NCBI RefSeq assembly: GCF_036697405.1
Contig: NZ_JBAHWA010000017.1
Span: forward strand, 13,447-77,446
Origin: Lysobacter sp036697405
GTDB lineage: Bacteria; Pseudomonadota; Gammaproteobacteria; Xanthomonadales; Xanthomonadaceae
Direction: 5' to 3'
DNA: 64,000 nucleotides
Shown: in pieces, positions 51,477 to 59,570 of the stretch
How the letters are laid out: every line of letters starts with the position of its first letter
Position numbering within the stretch: the stretch's first letter is position 1
Translations under genes and position numbers: made by a program
Notes under the pieces: generated by a model
What the model was told of the DNA's origin: nothing
Seen by the model: the letters and a program-made list of their open reading frames with translations, nothing else
Database searches by the model: none

Positions 51477-52411
51477 ACGCCGTGCTCGCCGCGGCCGCCA
51501 TGTGGCTCGCGCTGCTGCTGGACCATGCGTTGGGCGAGCCGCGGCGTGCACATCCGCTGGTCGGCTTCGGCCGTCTCGCCCAGGCGATCGAAGGCGCGCT
51601 GTACCGCGACAGCCGCTTGCGCGGCGTGGCGGCCTGGCTGCTGGCGGTGCTACCCCTGAGCGCGGGCGCCGCGGCGCTGCAATGGCTCGCGCTGCGGCAT
51701 TCGCCGTGGCTGGCCGCGGTTTACTCGGCCGTCGCGCTGTATCTGTGCGTGGGTCTGCGCAGCCTGAGCGAACACGCCGAAGCGGTGGCGCGCGCCTTGC
51801 GTGCGCAGGATCTGGAAACCGCACGTGCCGCGGTCGGACGCATCGTCAGCCGCGACACCCAGGCCCTGGACGCCGAACGCGTGGCCGCGGCCGCGACCGA
51901 ATCGGTACTGGAGAACGGCAACGATGCGGTGTTCGGCGCGCTGTTCTGGTTCGCCTTGCTGGGGCCGGCAGGCGCGGTGCTGTACCGGCTGGCCAACACT
52001 CTGGACGCGATGTGGGGCTACCGCACCGTCCGTTACGAACGCTACGGCTGGGCCGCGGCGCGCATCGACGACGTCCTCAACTATGTGCCGGCGCGCTTGA
52101 CCGCGCTGACCTACGCCGCGCTCGGCAACGCCGCCAGCGCGCTGCGCTGCTGGCGGCTGCAGGCGCCGGGCTGGGACAGCCCCAATGCCGGCCCGGTGAT
52201 GGCGGCCGGCGCCGGCGCGCTGCGCGTGCGCCTGGGCGGCGCGGCGCCGTATCACGGCGTCTGGGAAGAGCGGCCGCTGCTGGGCGAGGGCGACGCGCCC
52301 GACGCCGACGCGATCGCGCGCGCGCAGGCGCTGGTGCGTCGCGGCGCGCTGCTGTGGCTGGCGGCGCTGAGCCTCATTGCGGTCCTGGTGCCTTATGTCT
52401 CCATTTTCTAA
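51473..52411 (+). CDS. cbiB: adenosylcobinamide-phosphate synthase CbiB
   Basis: 312 aa, GTG start overlapping the cbiA stop (GTGA). Inner-membrane enzyme that joins the aminopropanol-phosphate linker to adenosylcobyric acid (CobD in Pseudomonas naming). LLLDHALGEPRRAHPLVGFGR at the N-terminus, IVSRDTQALDAERVAAAATESVLENGNDAVFGALFW, and the loop RYERYGWAAARIDDVLNYVPARLTAL are diagnostic; about five membrane helices. Confidence 0.94.
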   Translation: MNAVLAAAAMWLALLLDHALGEPRRAHPLVGFGRLAQAIEGALYRDSRLRGVAAWLLAVLPLSAGAAALQWLALRHSPWLAAVYSAVALYLCVGLRSLSEHAEAVARALRAQDLETARAAVGRIVSRDTQALDAERVAAAATESVLENGNDAVFGALFWFALLGPAGAVLYRLANTLDAMWGYRTVRYERYGWAAARIDDVLNYVPARLTALTYAALGNAASALRCWRLQAPGWDSPNAGPVMAAGAGALRVRLGGAAPYHGVWEERPLLGEGDAPDADAIARAQALVRRGALLWLAALSLIAVLVPYVSIF

Positions 52412-52446
52412 GCGCGGCGCGCTGCCGCGCGCGGGAGCTCGCGACC

Positions 52447-53445
52447 ATGCTTGAACACGGCGGCCGTCTGTTGCGCGCCGCGCAGCGCTACGGCATTGCG
52501 CCCGCGGACTGGTTGGACCTGTCGACCGGGATCAATCCCGAGGCCTGGCCGGTGCCGGCGATACCGGCGCGGACCTGGCATCGCCTGCCCGAAGACGAGG
52601 ACGGCCTGGACGCGGCGGCGCGCGACTACTACGGCGCGCCGGCGCTGCTGGCCGTGGCCGGCTCGCAGGCGGCCATCCAGGCCCTGCCGCGGTTGCGCGC
52701 GCATTCGCGCGTCGGCGTGCTCGCGCCGGGTTATGCCGAGCATGCGCATGCCTGGCGCCAGGCCGGGCACGCGGTCGAGCTGTGCGCGTCGGAGACGCTG
52801 CTCGAACAGCGGCAACCTTACGACGTCGTGGTCCTGATCCATCCCAACAACCCCGGCGGCGAACGCTACGAGCGCGCGGCATTGTTGGATCTGCACGCGC
52901 AACTGTCCGCGCGCGGCGGTTGGCTGCTGATCGACGAGGCTTTCATGGACGCGACGCCCGAAGCCAGCGTCTGCGCCGACAGCGACCGCGCCGGCCTGAT
53001 CGTGCTGCGTTCGGTCGGCAAGTTCTTCGGCCTGGCCGGCGCGCGCGCCGGCTTCGTCTGCGCCGCGCCGCCGCTGCTGGCCGCGCTGCGCGAACGCCTG
53101 GGGCCGTGGACCCTGGGCGGACCGAGCCGGTATGCCGTGCAGGCGGCGCTGGCCGACCGCGACTGGCAGGCGCGCATGCGCATCCAACTGCGGTCGCAGG
53201 GCGCGCGCCTGGCGCAGTTGTTGAGCGCGCGCGGTCTCGCGCCCAGCGGCGGTTGCGCGTATTTCCAATGGCGGCGCTGCGGGGACGCGGCCGAACTGCA
53301 CGACGCTTTGGCCCAACGCGGCATCCTGACCCGCTTGTTCGACGCGCCGCACAGCCTGCGTTTCGGCCTGCCCGGCGACGATGCGGCCTACGCGCGACTG
53401 GATGCGGCTCTGGCCGACATCATTGGCGCGAGGAACCCGGCATGA
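52447..53445 (+). CDS. cobD: threonine-phosphate decarboxylase
   Basis: 332 aa from the ATG at 52447. PLP enzyme of aminotransferase fold I that makes (R)-1-amino-2-propanol phosphate (CobD in Salmonella, CobC in Pseudomonas). LEHGGRLLRAAQRYGI and DWLDLSTGINPEAWP at the N-terminus; VLIHPNNPGGERY; LLIDEAFMDATPE; PLP-lysine region LRSVGKFFGLAGARAGF. Starts 35 bp after cbiB and overlaps cobQ by 4 bp. Confidence 0.94.
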   Translation: MLEHGGRLLRAAQRYGIAPADWLDLSTGINPEAWPVPAIPARTWHRLPEDEDGLDAAARDYYGAPALLAVAGSQAAIQALPRLRAHSRVGVLAPGYAEHAHAWRQAGHAVELCASETLLEQRQPYDVVVLIHPNNPGGERYERAALLDLHAQLSARGGWLLIDEAFMDATPEASVCADSDRAGLIVLRSVGKFFGLAGARAGFVCAAPPLLAALRERLGPWTLGGPSRYAVQAALADRDWQARMRIQLRSQGARLAQLLSARGLAPSGGCAYFQWRRCGDAAELHDALAQRGILTRLFDAPHSLRFGLPGDDAAYARLDAALADIIGARNPA

Positions 53446-54932
53446 GCGCGCGCGTGCTGATGGTGCAGGGCTGCACTTCCGACGCGGGCAAGAGCGCGCT
53501 GGTCACCGCGTTGTGCCGATGGCTGCGCCGGCGCGGCGTGCGCGTGGCGCCGTTCAAGCCGCAGAACATGGCCTTGAATTCCGCGGTCACCGCCGACGGC
53601 GGCGAGATCGGCCGCGCCCAGGCCGTGCAGGCGCAGGCTGCGGGGCTGGCGCCGCACACGGATTTCAATCCGGTCCTGCTCAAGCCCAACAGCGATACCG
53701 GCGCGCAGGTGATCCTGCACGGCCGCGCGGTCGCCAACATGGACGCGCGCGGCTACCACGACTACAAGCGCGTCGCGATGGGGGCGGTGCTGGCCTCGCA
53801 CGCGCGTCTGGTCGCCGGCTACGAGGCGGTGATCGTCGAAGGCGCGGGCAGCCCGGCCGAGATCAACCTGCGCGCGGGCGATATCGCCAACATGGGCTAT
53901 GCCGAGGCGGTGGACTGCCCGGTGCTGCTGATCGCCGACATCGACCGCGGCGGCGTGTTCGCGCATCTGGTCGGCACCCTGGCCTTGTTGTCGGACAGCG
54001 AACGCGCGCGCGTGGCCGGCTTCGTGATCAATCGGTTTCGCGGCGATATCGCCCTGCTGCAGCCGGGCCTGGACTGGTTGGAGCGCGAGACCGGCAAGCC
54101 GGTGCTGGGCGTGCTGCCCTATCTGCAGGGCCTGCACCTGGACGCCGAGGATGCGCTGCCGCGCGAACGCGAGCGCAAGGCGCGCGCCGCGCTGCGGGTG
54201 GCGGTGCCGGCGCTGCCGCGGATCAGCAATCACACCGACTTCGATCCGCTGCGCGCGCACCCGCAGGTCGAACTGCATTACGTCGGGCCCGGCGAGACGC
54301 CGCCGGCCTGCGATCTGATCGTGCTGCCGGGGTCCAAGTCCACCCGCGCCGACCTGGCCTGGCTACGCGCGAACGGCTGGGAGGACGCGATCGCGCGTCA
54401 CCTGCGCTACGGCGGCAAGCTGATCGGCATCTGCGGCGGCCTGCAGATGCTGGGCCGCGCGGTGCACGATCCCCTGGGCATCGAAGGCGCGCCGGGTTCC
54501 AGCGCGGGCCTGGGCTGGCTGGACCTGGAGACCACGTTGGAAGCCGCCAAGCAACTGCGCAACGTCGCCGGCCGGCTCGCGCTGGACGACGCGCCGGTGC
54601 GCGGCTACGAGATCCACTGCGGGCTCAGCCAGGGGCCGGCGCTGGCGCGCGCGAGCGCGCGGCTCGACGACGGCCGCAGCGACGGCGCCCGCTCCGAGGA
54701 CGGGCAGGTGTTCGCAAGCTATCTGCACGGCCTGTTCGACGAGCCCGCCGCGCTGGCCGCGTTGCTGCGCTGGGCCGGCCTGGACGACGCCGAGACGGTG
54801 GACATGCATGCGCTGCGCGAGAGCGGCATCGACCGCCTGGCCGAAGCCGTCGAAACCCACCTGGACACCGCTCGCTTGGCCACGCTGCTCGGCCTGCCGC
54901 TCACCAACGGAGCCATCGCATGCGCACCCTGA
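53442..54932 (+). CDS. cobQ: cobyric acid synthase
   Basis: 496 aa. Amidates side chains b, d, e and g of adenosylcobyrinate a,c-diamide (CbiP). P-loop VQGCTSDAGKSALVTALCRW, FKPQNMALNSAVT, VEGAGSPAEINLRAGDIANMG; class I glutaminase domain with LPGSKSTRADLAWLR and ICGGLQMLGRAVHDP (Cys), and His/Glu-containing SYLHGLFDEP. Length is typical. Its ATG overlaps cobD and its stop overlaps cobU by 13 bp. Confidence 0.96.
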   Translation: MSARVLMVQGCTSDAGKSALVTALCRWLRRRGVRVAPFKPQNMALNSAVTADGGEIGRAQAVQAQAAGLAPHTDFNPVLLKPNSDTGAQVILHGRAVANMDARGYHDYKRVAMGAVLASHARLVAGYEAVIVEGAGSPAEINLRAGDIANMGYAEAVDCPVLLIADIDRGGVFAHLVGTLALLSDSERARVAGFVINRFRGDIALLQPGLDWLERETGKPVLGVLPYLQGLHLDAEDALPRERERKARAALRVAVPALPRISNHTDFDPLRAHPQVELHYVGPGETPPACDLIVLPGSKSTRADLAWLRANGWEDAIARHLRYGGKLIGICGGLQMLGRAVHDPLGIEGAPGSSAGLGWLDLETTLEAAKQLRNVAGRLALDDAPVRGYEIHCGLSQGPALARASARLDDGRSDGARSEDGQVFASYLHGLFDEPAALAALLRWAGLDDAETVDMHALRESGIDRLAEAVETHLDTARLATLLGLPLTNGAIACAP

Positions 54933-55441
54933 TCCTAGGCGGCGCGCGTTCCGGCAAGAGCGCCCTGGCCGAACGTTTGGCCGCGCGTAGCGCGGACGTG
55001 GTCTACATCGCCACCGCGCAGGCGCGCGACGGCGAAATGGCCGCGCGCGTCGCCCATCACCGCCAACGCCGCCCCGCGCATTGGCGCACCTTGGAAGAAC
55101 CGCTGGCCCTGGCCGCCGCCTTGCGCGAGCACGCGCGCGACGGCGGCTGCGTGCTGGTCGATTGTCTGACCCTGTGGCTCAGCAACCTGCTCGGCGACGA
55201 GCAGGCCGAGGACCGCTACCTGCACGAACGCGACGCGCTGTTGCGCACGCTGCCCGCCTTGCCGGGCGAGATCGTCCTGGTCAGCAACGAGGTCGGCCTG
55301 GGCGTGGTGCCGATGGGCGAACTCACGCGCCGCTTCGTCGACGAAGCCGGCCGCCTGCATCAACACCTGGCCACGCATTGCGAGCGTGTGCTGTTCGTCG
55401 CCGCGGGTTTGCCGCTGGCGCTCAAAGGAGATCTGCCTTGA
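54920..55441 (+). CDS. cobU: adenosylcobinamide kinase/guanylyltransferase
   Basis: 173 aa from the ATG at 54920. Phosphorylates adenosylcobinamide and transfers GMP to it (CobP in Pseudomonas). P-loop LILGGARSGKSALAERLA; guanylylated-His region RVAHHRQRRPAHW; VDCLTLWLSNLL; VLVSNEVGLGVVPMGELTRRFVDEAGRLHQ. Overlaps cobQ upstream by 13 bp and cobT downstream (TTGA). Confidence 0.95.
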   Translation: MRTLILGGARSGKSALAERLAARSADVVYIATAQARDGEMAARVAHHRQRRPAHWRTLEEPLALAAALREHARDGGCVLVDCLTLWLSNLLGDEQAEDRYLHERDALLRTLPALPGEIVLVSNEVGLGVVPMGELTRRFVDEAGRLHQHLATHCERVLFVAAGLPLALKGDLP

Positions 55442-56511
55442 ACGAATTCGCCGCCCCGTCGCCGTCGCGCGACTGGACCCTGGACCCCTGCGCCCTCGCC
55501 GATCCGGACAGCGCCGCGCAGGCGTTGGCGCGCCAGGCCCAACTGACCAAGCCGCCGGGCTCGCTCGGTGCGCTGGAAGATTTGGCGGTGCGGCTGGCGG
55601 CGCTGCAGCGCCGGCCGCGGCCGCGGGTGGATCGGGTCTGGATCAGCGTGTTCGCGGCCGACCACGGCGTCGCCGCCGAGGGCGTGTCGGCGTTTCCGCA
55701 GGCGGTGACCGGCGAAATGGTGCGCAACTTCGCCGGCGGCGGCGCCGCGATCAGCGTGCTCGCGCGCGCCCTGGGCGCGAGCCTGGACGTGGTCAACCTG
55801 GGCACGGTCAACGACCCCGGCGACATCGCCGGCGTGCGCCGCGCGATCGTCGCCGCCAGCAGCGCGAATTTCTGCGAGCAGCCGGCGATGAGCGCGGCGC
55901 AGCTGCAGGCCGCCCTGGACGCGGGCGCGGACAGCCTGCGCCTGGCCGGCGCCGACGGCGCCCAGCTCTACATCGGCGGCGAGATGGGCATCGCCAACAC
56001 CACCGCCGCGACCGCGCTGGCCTGCGCGCTGCTGGGCCGCGCGCCGTCCGAGTTGGCCGGCGCCGGCACCGGCCTGGACGCGGCCGGCATCGCCCGCAAG
56101 ATCGCGGTGATCGAACGCGCCTTGGCGCTGCACGCGAGCGCCGCGGATGCGCGCGAACAGCTGCGGTGCTTGGGCGGCTTCGAGATCGCGGCCCTGAGCG
56201 GAGCGTTCATCGCCGCCGCGCAGGCCGGCATGCCCGTGCTGGTGGACGGCTACATCGCCACGGTCGCCGCGCTGGCCGCGACCCGGCTCAATCCGGGCGT
56301 GCGCGAGTGGTTGCTGTTCGCGCACCGTTCGCACGAGCGCGGCCACGGCCTGCTGCTGCAGGCGCTGGATGCGCAACCGTTGCTGGACCTGGGCATGCGC
56401 CTGGGCGAAGCCAGCGGCGCGGCGGTCGCGGTGCCGCTGCTGCGCCTTGCCTGCGCCTTGCACGAGAACATGGCCACCTTCGCCCAGGCCGGCGTGTCGG
56501 AACGCGCATGA
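55438..56511 (+). CDS. cobT: nicotinate-nucleotide:dimethylbenzimidazole phosphoribosyltransferase
   Basis: 357 aa, TTG start at 55438 overlapping the cobU stop as TTGA; 359 in E. coli. Makes alpha-ribazole phosphate, the lower-ligand nucleotide. TKPPGSLGALEDLAVRLAALQ, VFAADHGVAAEGVSAFPQAVT, YIGGEMGIANTTAA, GFEIAALSGAFIAAA and, near the catalytic Glu, LFAHRSHERGHGLLLQAL. An upstream in-frame start would run deep into cobU, so coupling by TTGA is preferred. Confidence 0.94.
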   Translation: MNEFAAPSPSRDWTLDPCALADPDSAAQALARQAQLTKPPGSLGALEDLAVRLAALQRRPRPRVDRVWISVFAADHGVAAEGVSAFPQAVTGEMVRNFAGGGAAISVLARALGASLDVVNLGTVNDPGDIAGVRRAIVAASSANFCEQPAMSAAQLQAALDAGADSLRLAGADGAQLYIGGEMGIANTTAATALACALLGRAPSELAGAGTGLDAAGIARKIAVIERALALHASAADAREQLRCLGGFEIAALSGAFIAAAQAGMPVLVDGYIATVAALAATRLNPGVREWLLFAHRSHERGHGLLLQALDAQPLLDLGMRLGEASGAAVAVPLLRLACALHENMATFAQAGVSERA

Positions 56512-57080
56512 GCGGCGCGACGATAGAACTGCTGCGCCACGGCGACACCGGCCAGCGCAGCTACCGCGGCCGCCTCGACGATCCCTTGCTGGAGACCGGC
56601 TGGGCGCAGTTGCGCGCGGCCGTGGCCGGCCGCGACTGGGACGCGGTGGTGTCCTCGCCGCTGCAGCGCTGCGCCGCCTTCGCGCAGGAGCTGGCGCGGG
56701 CGCGCGGCCTGCCGTTGCGGTTGGACGCGCGCCTGGCCGAGTACGACTTCGGCGACTGGCAGGGCGTGCCGATCGAGATCCTCGCCGAAGAGCAGGGCGA
56801 AGCGCTGGGGCGGTTCTGGTCGAACCCGGTCGCGTATCCGCCGCCGGGCGCGGAAACCTTCGCCGCGTTCCGCGCGCGCCTGCTCGCCGCGCTGGACGAT
56901 GCCGCATCGGCCTGGCCGGCGCGGCGCGTGCTGGCGGTGACCCACGGCGGCGCGATCCGCCTGCTGCGCTGCGTGGCCGAGGGCCGCGATTTCGGCGACA
57001 TGGCCGGCATCGAGGTCGCGCACGCGTCCTTGCATCGCCTGCCGTGGAGCGGCGCCGCTGCGCGCGCCGCGCTGGGCTGA
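56508..57080 (+). CDS. cobC: alpha-ribazole-5'-phosphate phosphatase
   Basis: 190 aa. Histidine-phosphatase fold: the catalytic ELLRHGDTGQRSYRGRLDD motif, VVSSPLQRCAAFAQEL and VTHGGAIRLLRC. In this setting it removes phosphate from alpha-ribazole phosphate or adenosylcobalamin phosphate. ATGA overlap with cobT; its stop overlaps the cobS start by one base. Confidence 0.92.
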   Translation: MSGATIELLRHGDTGQRSYRGRLDDPLLETGWAQLRAAVAGRDWDAVVSSPLQRCAAFAQELARARGLPLRLDARLAEYDFGDWQGVPIEILAEEQGEALGRFWSNPVAYPPPGAETFAAFRARLLAALDDAASAWPARRVLAVTHGGAIRLLRCVAEGRDFGDMAGIEVAHASLHRLPWSGAAARAALG

Positions 57081-57820
57081 TGCGCGCGCTGCTGCACGCG
57101 ATCGGTTTCCTGACCCGCCTGCCGGTGCCGGCCTCGGCGTTCGCGGATGCGCGCGCGTCGTCGCGTTCCCTGGCCTGGTATCCGCTGGTCGGCGCGCTCG
57201 TCGGCGGCCTGCTGTGCCTGCTCGCCTGGGCCCTGCAGTCGGCGCCGCCGCTGCTGGCGGCGGCGCTGATCCTGGTGGCGTGGGTGCTGCTCACCGGCGC
57301 CCTGCACCTGGACGGCCTGGCCGACAGCGCCGACGCCTGGATCGGCGGCATGGGCGCGACCGCGGTCGAACGCCGCGAACGCACGCTCACCATCATGAAG
57401 GATCCGCGCAGCGGCCCGGCCGGCGTGGTCGCGCTGGCGCTGGTGCTGCTGTTGAAGTTCGCTGCGCTCGCCAGCCTGCCCGCACCGGCCTGGGCGGCCC
57501 TGTTGCTGGCGCCGACGCTGGCGCGCGCGGCGCTGACGCTAGCGTTCCTGAGCACGCCTTACGCGCGCAGCGGCGGCATCGGCAGCGCCCTGGTCGCGGC
57601 GCCGCGCGCGGCGGCGATCGCCGGCTTGCTGGCCTGCGCGGCCGCCTGCGCGTTCGCCGGCTGGCGCGGCGCGCTGGCGCTGGCCGTGGCGGCGCTGGCT
57701 TTCGCGCTGTGGCGCCGCGCCTGCATGCGCCGCCTGCAGGGCATGACCGGCGATACCTGCGGCGCCCTGGCCGAATTGATCGAAGCTGCGGTGCTGACGA
57801 GCCTGGCGCTGTCGTACTGA
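57080..57820 (+). CDS. cobS: adenosylcobinamide-GDP ribazoletransferase (cobalamin synthase)
   Basis: 246 aa, integral membrane with about six to seven helices. Joins adenosylcobinamide-GDP and alpha-ribazole (phosphate) (CobV). AIGFLTRLPVPASAF at the N-terminus; HLDGLADSADAWIGG, the Mg-binding motif; TIMKDPRSGPAGVVAL; RMQGMTGDT-type MRRLQGMTGDTCGAL. Starts at 57080 within TGATG of cobC. Last gene of the B12 operon. Confidence 0.94.
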   Translation: MRALLHAIGFLTRLPVPASAFADARASSRSLAWYPLVGALVGGLLCLLAWALQSAPPLLAAALILVAWVLLTGALHLDGLADSADAWIGGMGATAVERRERTLTIMKDPRSGPAGVVALALVLLLKFAALASLPAPAWAALLLAPTLARAALTLAFLSTPYARSGGIGSALVAAPRAAAIAGLLACAAACAFAGWRGALALAVAALAFALWRRACMRRLQGMTGDTCGALAELIEAAVLTSLALSY

Positions 57821-57908
57821 GCCCCGCCGCGAGAGCGCAAGATGGGAACCGCCGCCGGCGCCGGCGGCCGCCATGCTGGCGACCGAGTCCCGACCCAGGT
57901 ACACGCCG

Positions 57909-58859
57909 ATGGCCGCCGATCACGACCCCCAACTTTCCCGGCCCGAGGCCGCCGCGGGCGACGCGCAGCGCGCCGACACCCGCGCCGGCTATCGGCGCCG
58001 CATCGAGCGTGCGGTCGCGTTGATCGAACACGCGATCGCGCAAGGCGAGGAGCCGCCCGAGCTCGTGCGCCTGGCCGAGGCCGCGGCGTTCTCGCCCTTC
58101 CACTTCCACCGCGTCTACCGCGCGATGACCGGCGAGACCAGCGGCCAGACCGTGGCGCGCCTGCGCCTGCTGCAAAGCCTGCGCCTGCTCGCGGGCGAGG
58201 GGCGCAGCATCACCGAGACCGCGCTCGCGGTCGGTTATCAAACCCCGCAGGCCTTCAGCCGCGCGTTCCGCCAAGGCCTGGGCGGAACGCCCAGCGAGCT
58301 GCGCGCCGAGCCCGAACGCCTGCGCCGCGAGATCGCGCGCCTGGCCCAGCCGCCCGGCAGCGCGGCCGCGGCCGCACCGCTGCGGGTCGAGGTGGTCGAG
58401 GTCGATCCTTTCCAGGTCCTGGCGCTGCGCGTGACCGGCGGCTATCCGCAACAGAACCACGGTTACGTGCGCCTGTTCGGCTGGGCCGCCGAGCACGGAC
58501 GCATGGAGCAGCTCAGCGGCTTGTTCGGCGTGCCCTGGGACGACCGCCGCGACGTGGCCGCGGCCGACTGCGCTTTCGATTGCATGATCGCCTTGAGCGC
58601 GCCGTTCGAGCCCGAGGGCGGCGGGTTCCGGCGCATGACGATGGGCGGCGGGCGCTACGCGCGCCTGCGCCACGTCGGCGTCTTCGACGGCCTGGAGGCG
58701 TCGACCGACGCGCTGCTCGCGCAGTGGCTGCCCGACAGCGGCGAGCGCCTGCGCGACGCGCCGCTGCACCACGAGTACCTGGACGATCCCGACGAAACGC
58801 CGGAAGCCTTGCTGCGCACCGACGTTTATCTGCCGCTGGCCGCGACCGGCGCGGCTTGA
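57909..58859 (+). CDS. AraC-family regulator with C-terminal GyrI-like domain
   Basis: 316 aa from the ATG at 57909 (an ATG at 57873 adds 12 residues). N-terminal AraC helix-turn-helix pair about 25-130 (LVRLAEAAAFSPFHFHRVYRAMTGET and ETALAVGYQTPQAFSRAFRQGLGGTPSE). C-terminal GyrI-like ligand-binding domain about 160-310 (VEVVEVDPFQVLALRVTGGYP ... GRYARLRHVGVFDG ... HEYLDDPDETPE). This is the Rob/SoxS-relative layout in which the GyrI domain senses small molecules. It follows cobS by 88 bp without a shared promoter that I can see; a link to B12 is not supported. Confidence 0.88.
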   Translation: MAADHDPQLSRPEAAAGDAQRADTRAGYRRRIERAVALIEHAIAQGEEPPELVRLAEAAAFSPFHFHRVYRAMTGETSGQTVARLRLLQSLRLLAGEGRSITETALAVGYQTPQAFSRAFRQGLGGTPSELRAEPERLRREIARLAQPPGSAAAAAPLRVEVVEVDPFQVLALRVTGGYPQQNHGYVRLFGWAAEHGRMEQLSGLFGVPWDDRRDVAAADCAFDCMIALSAPFEPEGGGFRRMTMGGGRYARLRHVGVFDGLEASTDALLAQWLPDSGERLRDAPLHHEYLDDPDETPEALLRTDVYLPLAATGAA

Positions 58860-58865
58860 GGCGAA

Positions 58866-59540
58866 TCAGGCCCCGGCCGCTTCCAGCCGCGCTTCCAGCT
58901 CGGCGATGCGCGCCTCCAAGGCGGCCACGCGCTCGGCCAGCGCCGATCCGCCGCCGCCGCGACCGTCCTCGTCGCTGTCGGCGCTGGCGGCGTTCCATAC
59001 CGGTTCGCCGCTGAGCAGATGGCCGTAGCGGTCTTCGCGCTGGCCGCTCTGGCGGCCGAGCAGGCGCACCAGCGGCGGCGAATGCTGGGCCAGGCGCTCC
59101 AAGGCGTATTGGACGTCGCCGACGTTGTCGAACTTGGCCATGCGTTCGCTGCGCGACAGCAGCTCGTGCAGGGTCTGCGGGCCGCGCAGCATCAGCAGGG
59201 CCAGCAAGGTGGTCTGCGGCCGGGTCAGGTCGAGCAGGGTGCCGGCGCGGTGCGAGTAACGCTCGGAACGGCCGGTGTGCTGCGATTTCACCCAGCCGCG
59301 CGGCTCCAGGCGGCGCAGCACGTTGCCGACCTCGCCCTGTTCCAGCTGCATCGTCGGCTCGCGCGCGGTCTTCTGGTTGCAGGCCACGACGATCGCGTTG
59401 AGGGTGAGCGGATAGACGTCGGGCGTGGTCGCTTCCTTCTCGATCAGGCAACCGATGATGCGCGCCTCGACCGCGGTGAGCCGCGCTTCGGGCGCGCCTT
59501 CGGTTTCGGTGGCGGGGTTGGGGCTGTCGGTCTCGCTCAT
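58866..59540 (-). CDS. yceH: DUF480 protein YceH
   Basis: 224 aa, near the E. coli 215. RLTAVEARIIGCLIEKEATTPDVYPLTLNAIVVACNQK is the family signature; two winged-helix-like domains follow, with RSERYSHR and LRGPQTLHELLSRSERM. The C-terminal tail is a short coiled coil (LAERVAALEARIAELEARLEA). Cytoplasmic; function unknown. Converges on the AraC gene, 6 bp between the stops. Confidence 0.93.
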   Translation of the reverse strand: MSETDSPNPATETEGAPEARLTAVEARIIGCLIEKEATTPDVYPLTLNAIVVACNQKTAREPTMQLEQGEVGNVLRRLEPRGWVKSQHTGRSERYSHRAGTLLDLTRPQTTLLALLMLRGPQTLHELLSRSERMAKFDNVGDVQYALERLAQHSPPLVRLLGRQSGQREDRYGHLLSGEPVWNAASADSDEDGRGGGGSALAERVAALEARIAELEARLEAAGA

Positions 59541-59570
59541 GATCGCTCGCTGCGGTTTCGTGGGGCGCGC

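Noticed and set aside
57821..57908. AraC/GyrI regulator as part of the B12 operon
   Set aside because: 88-bp gap, no overlap, and the family usually senses other small molecules; no evidence for a link.
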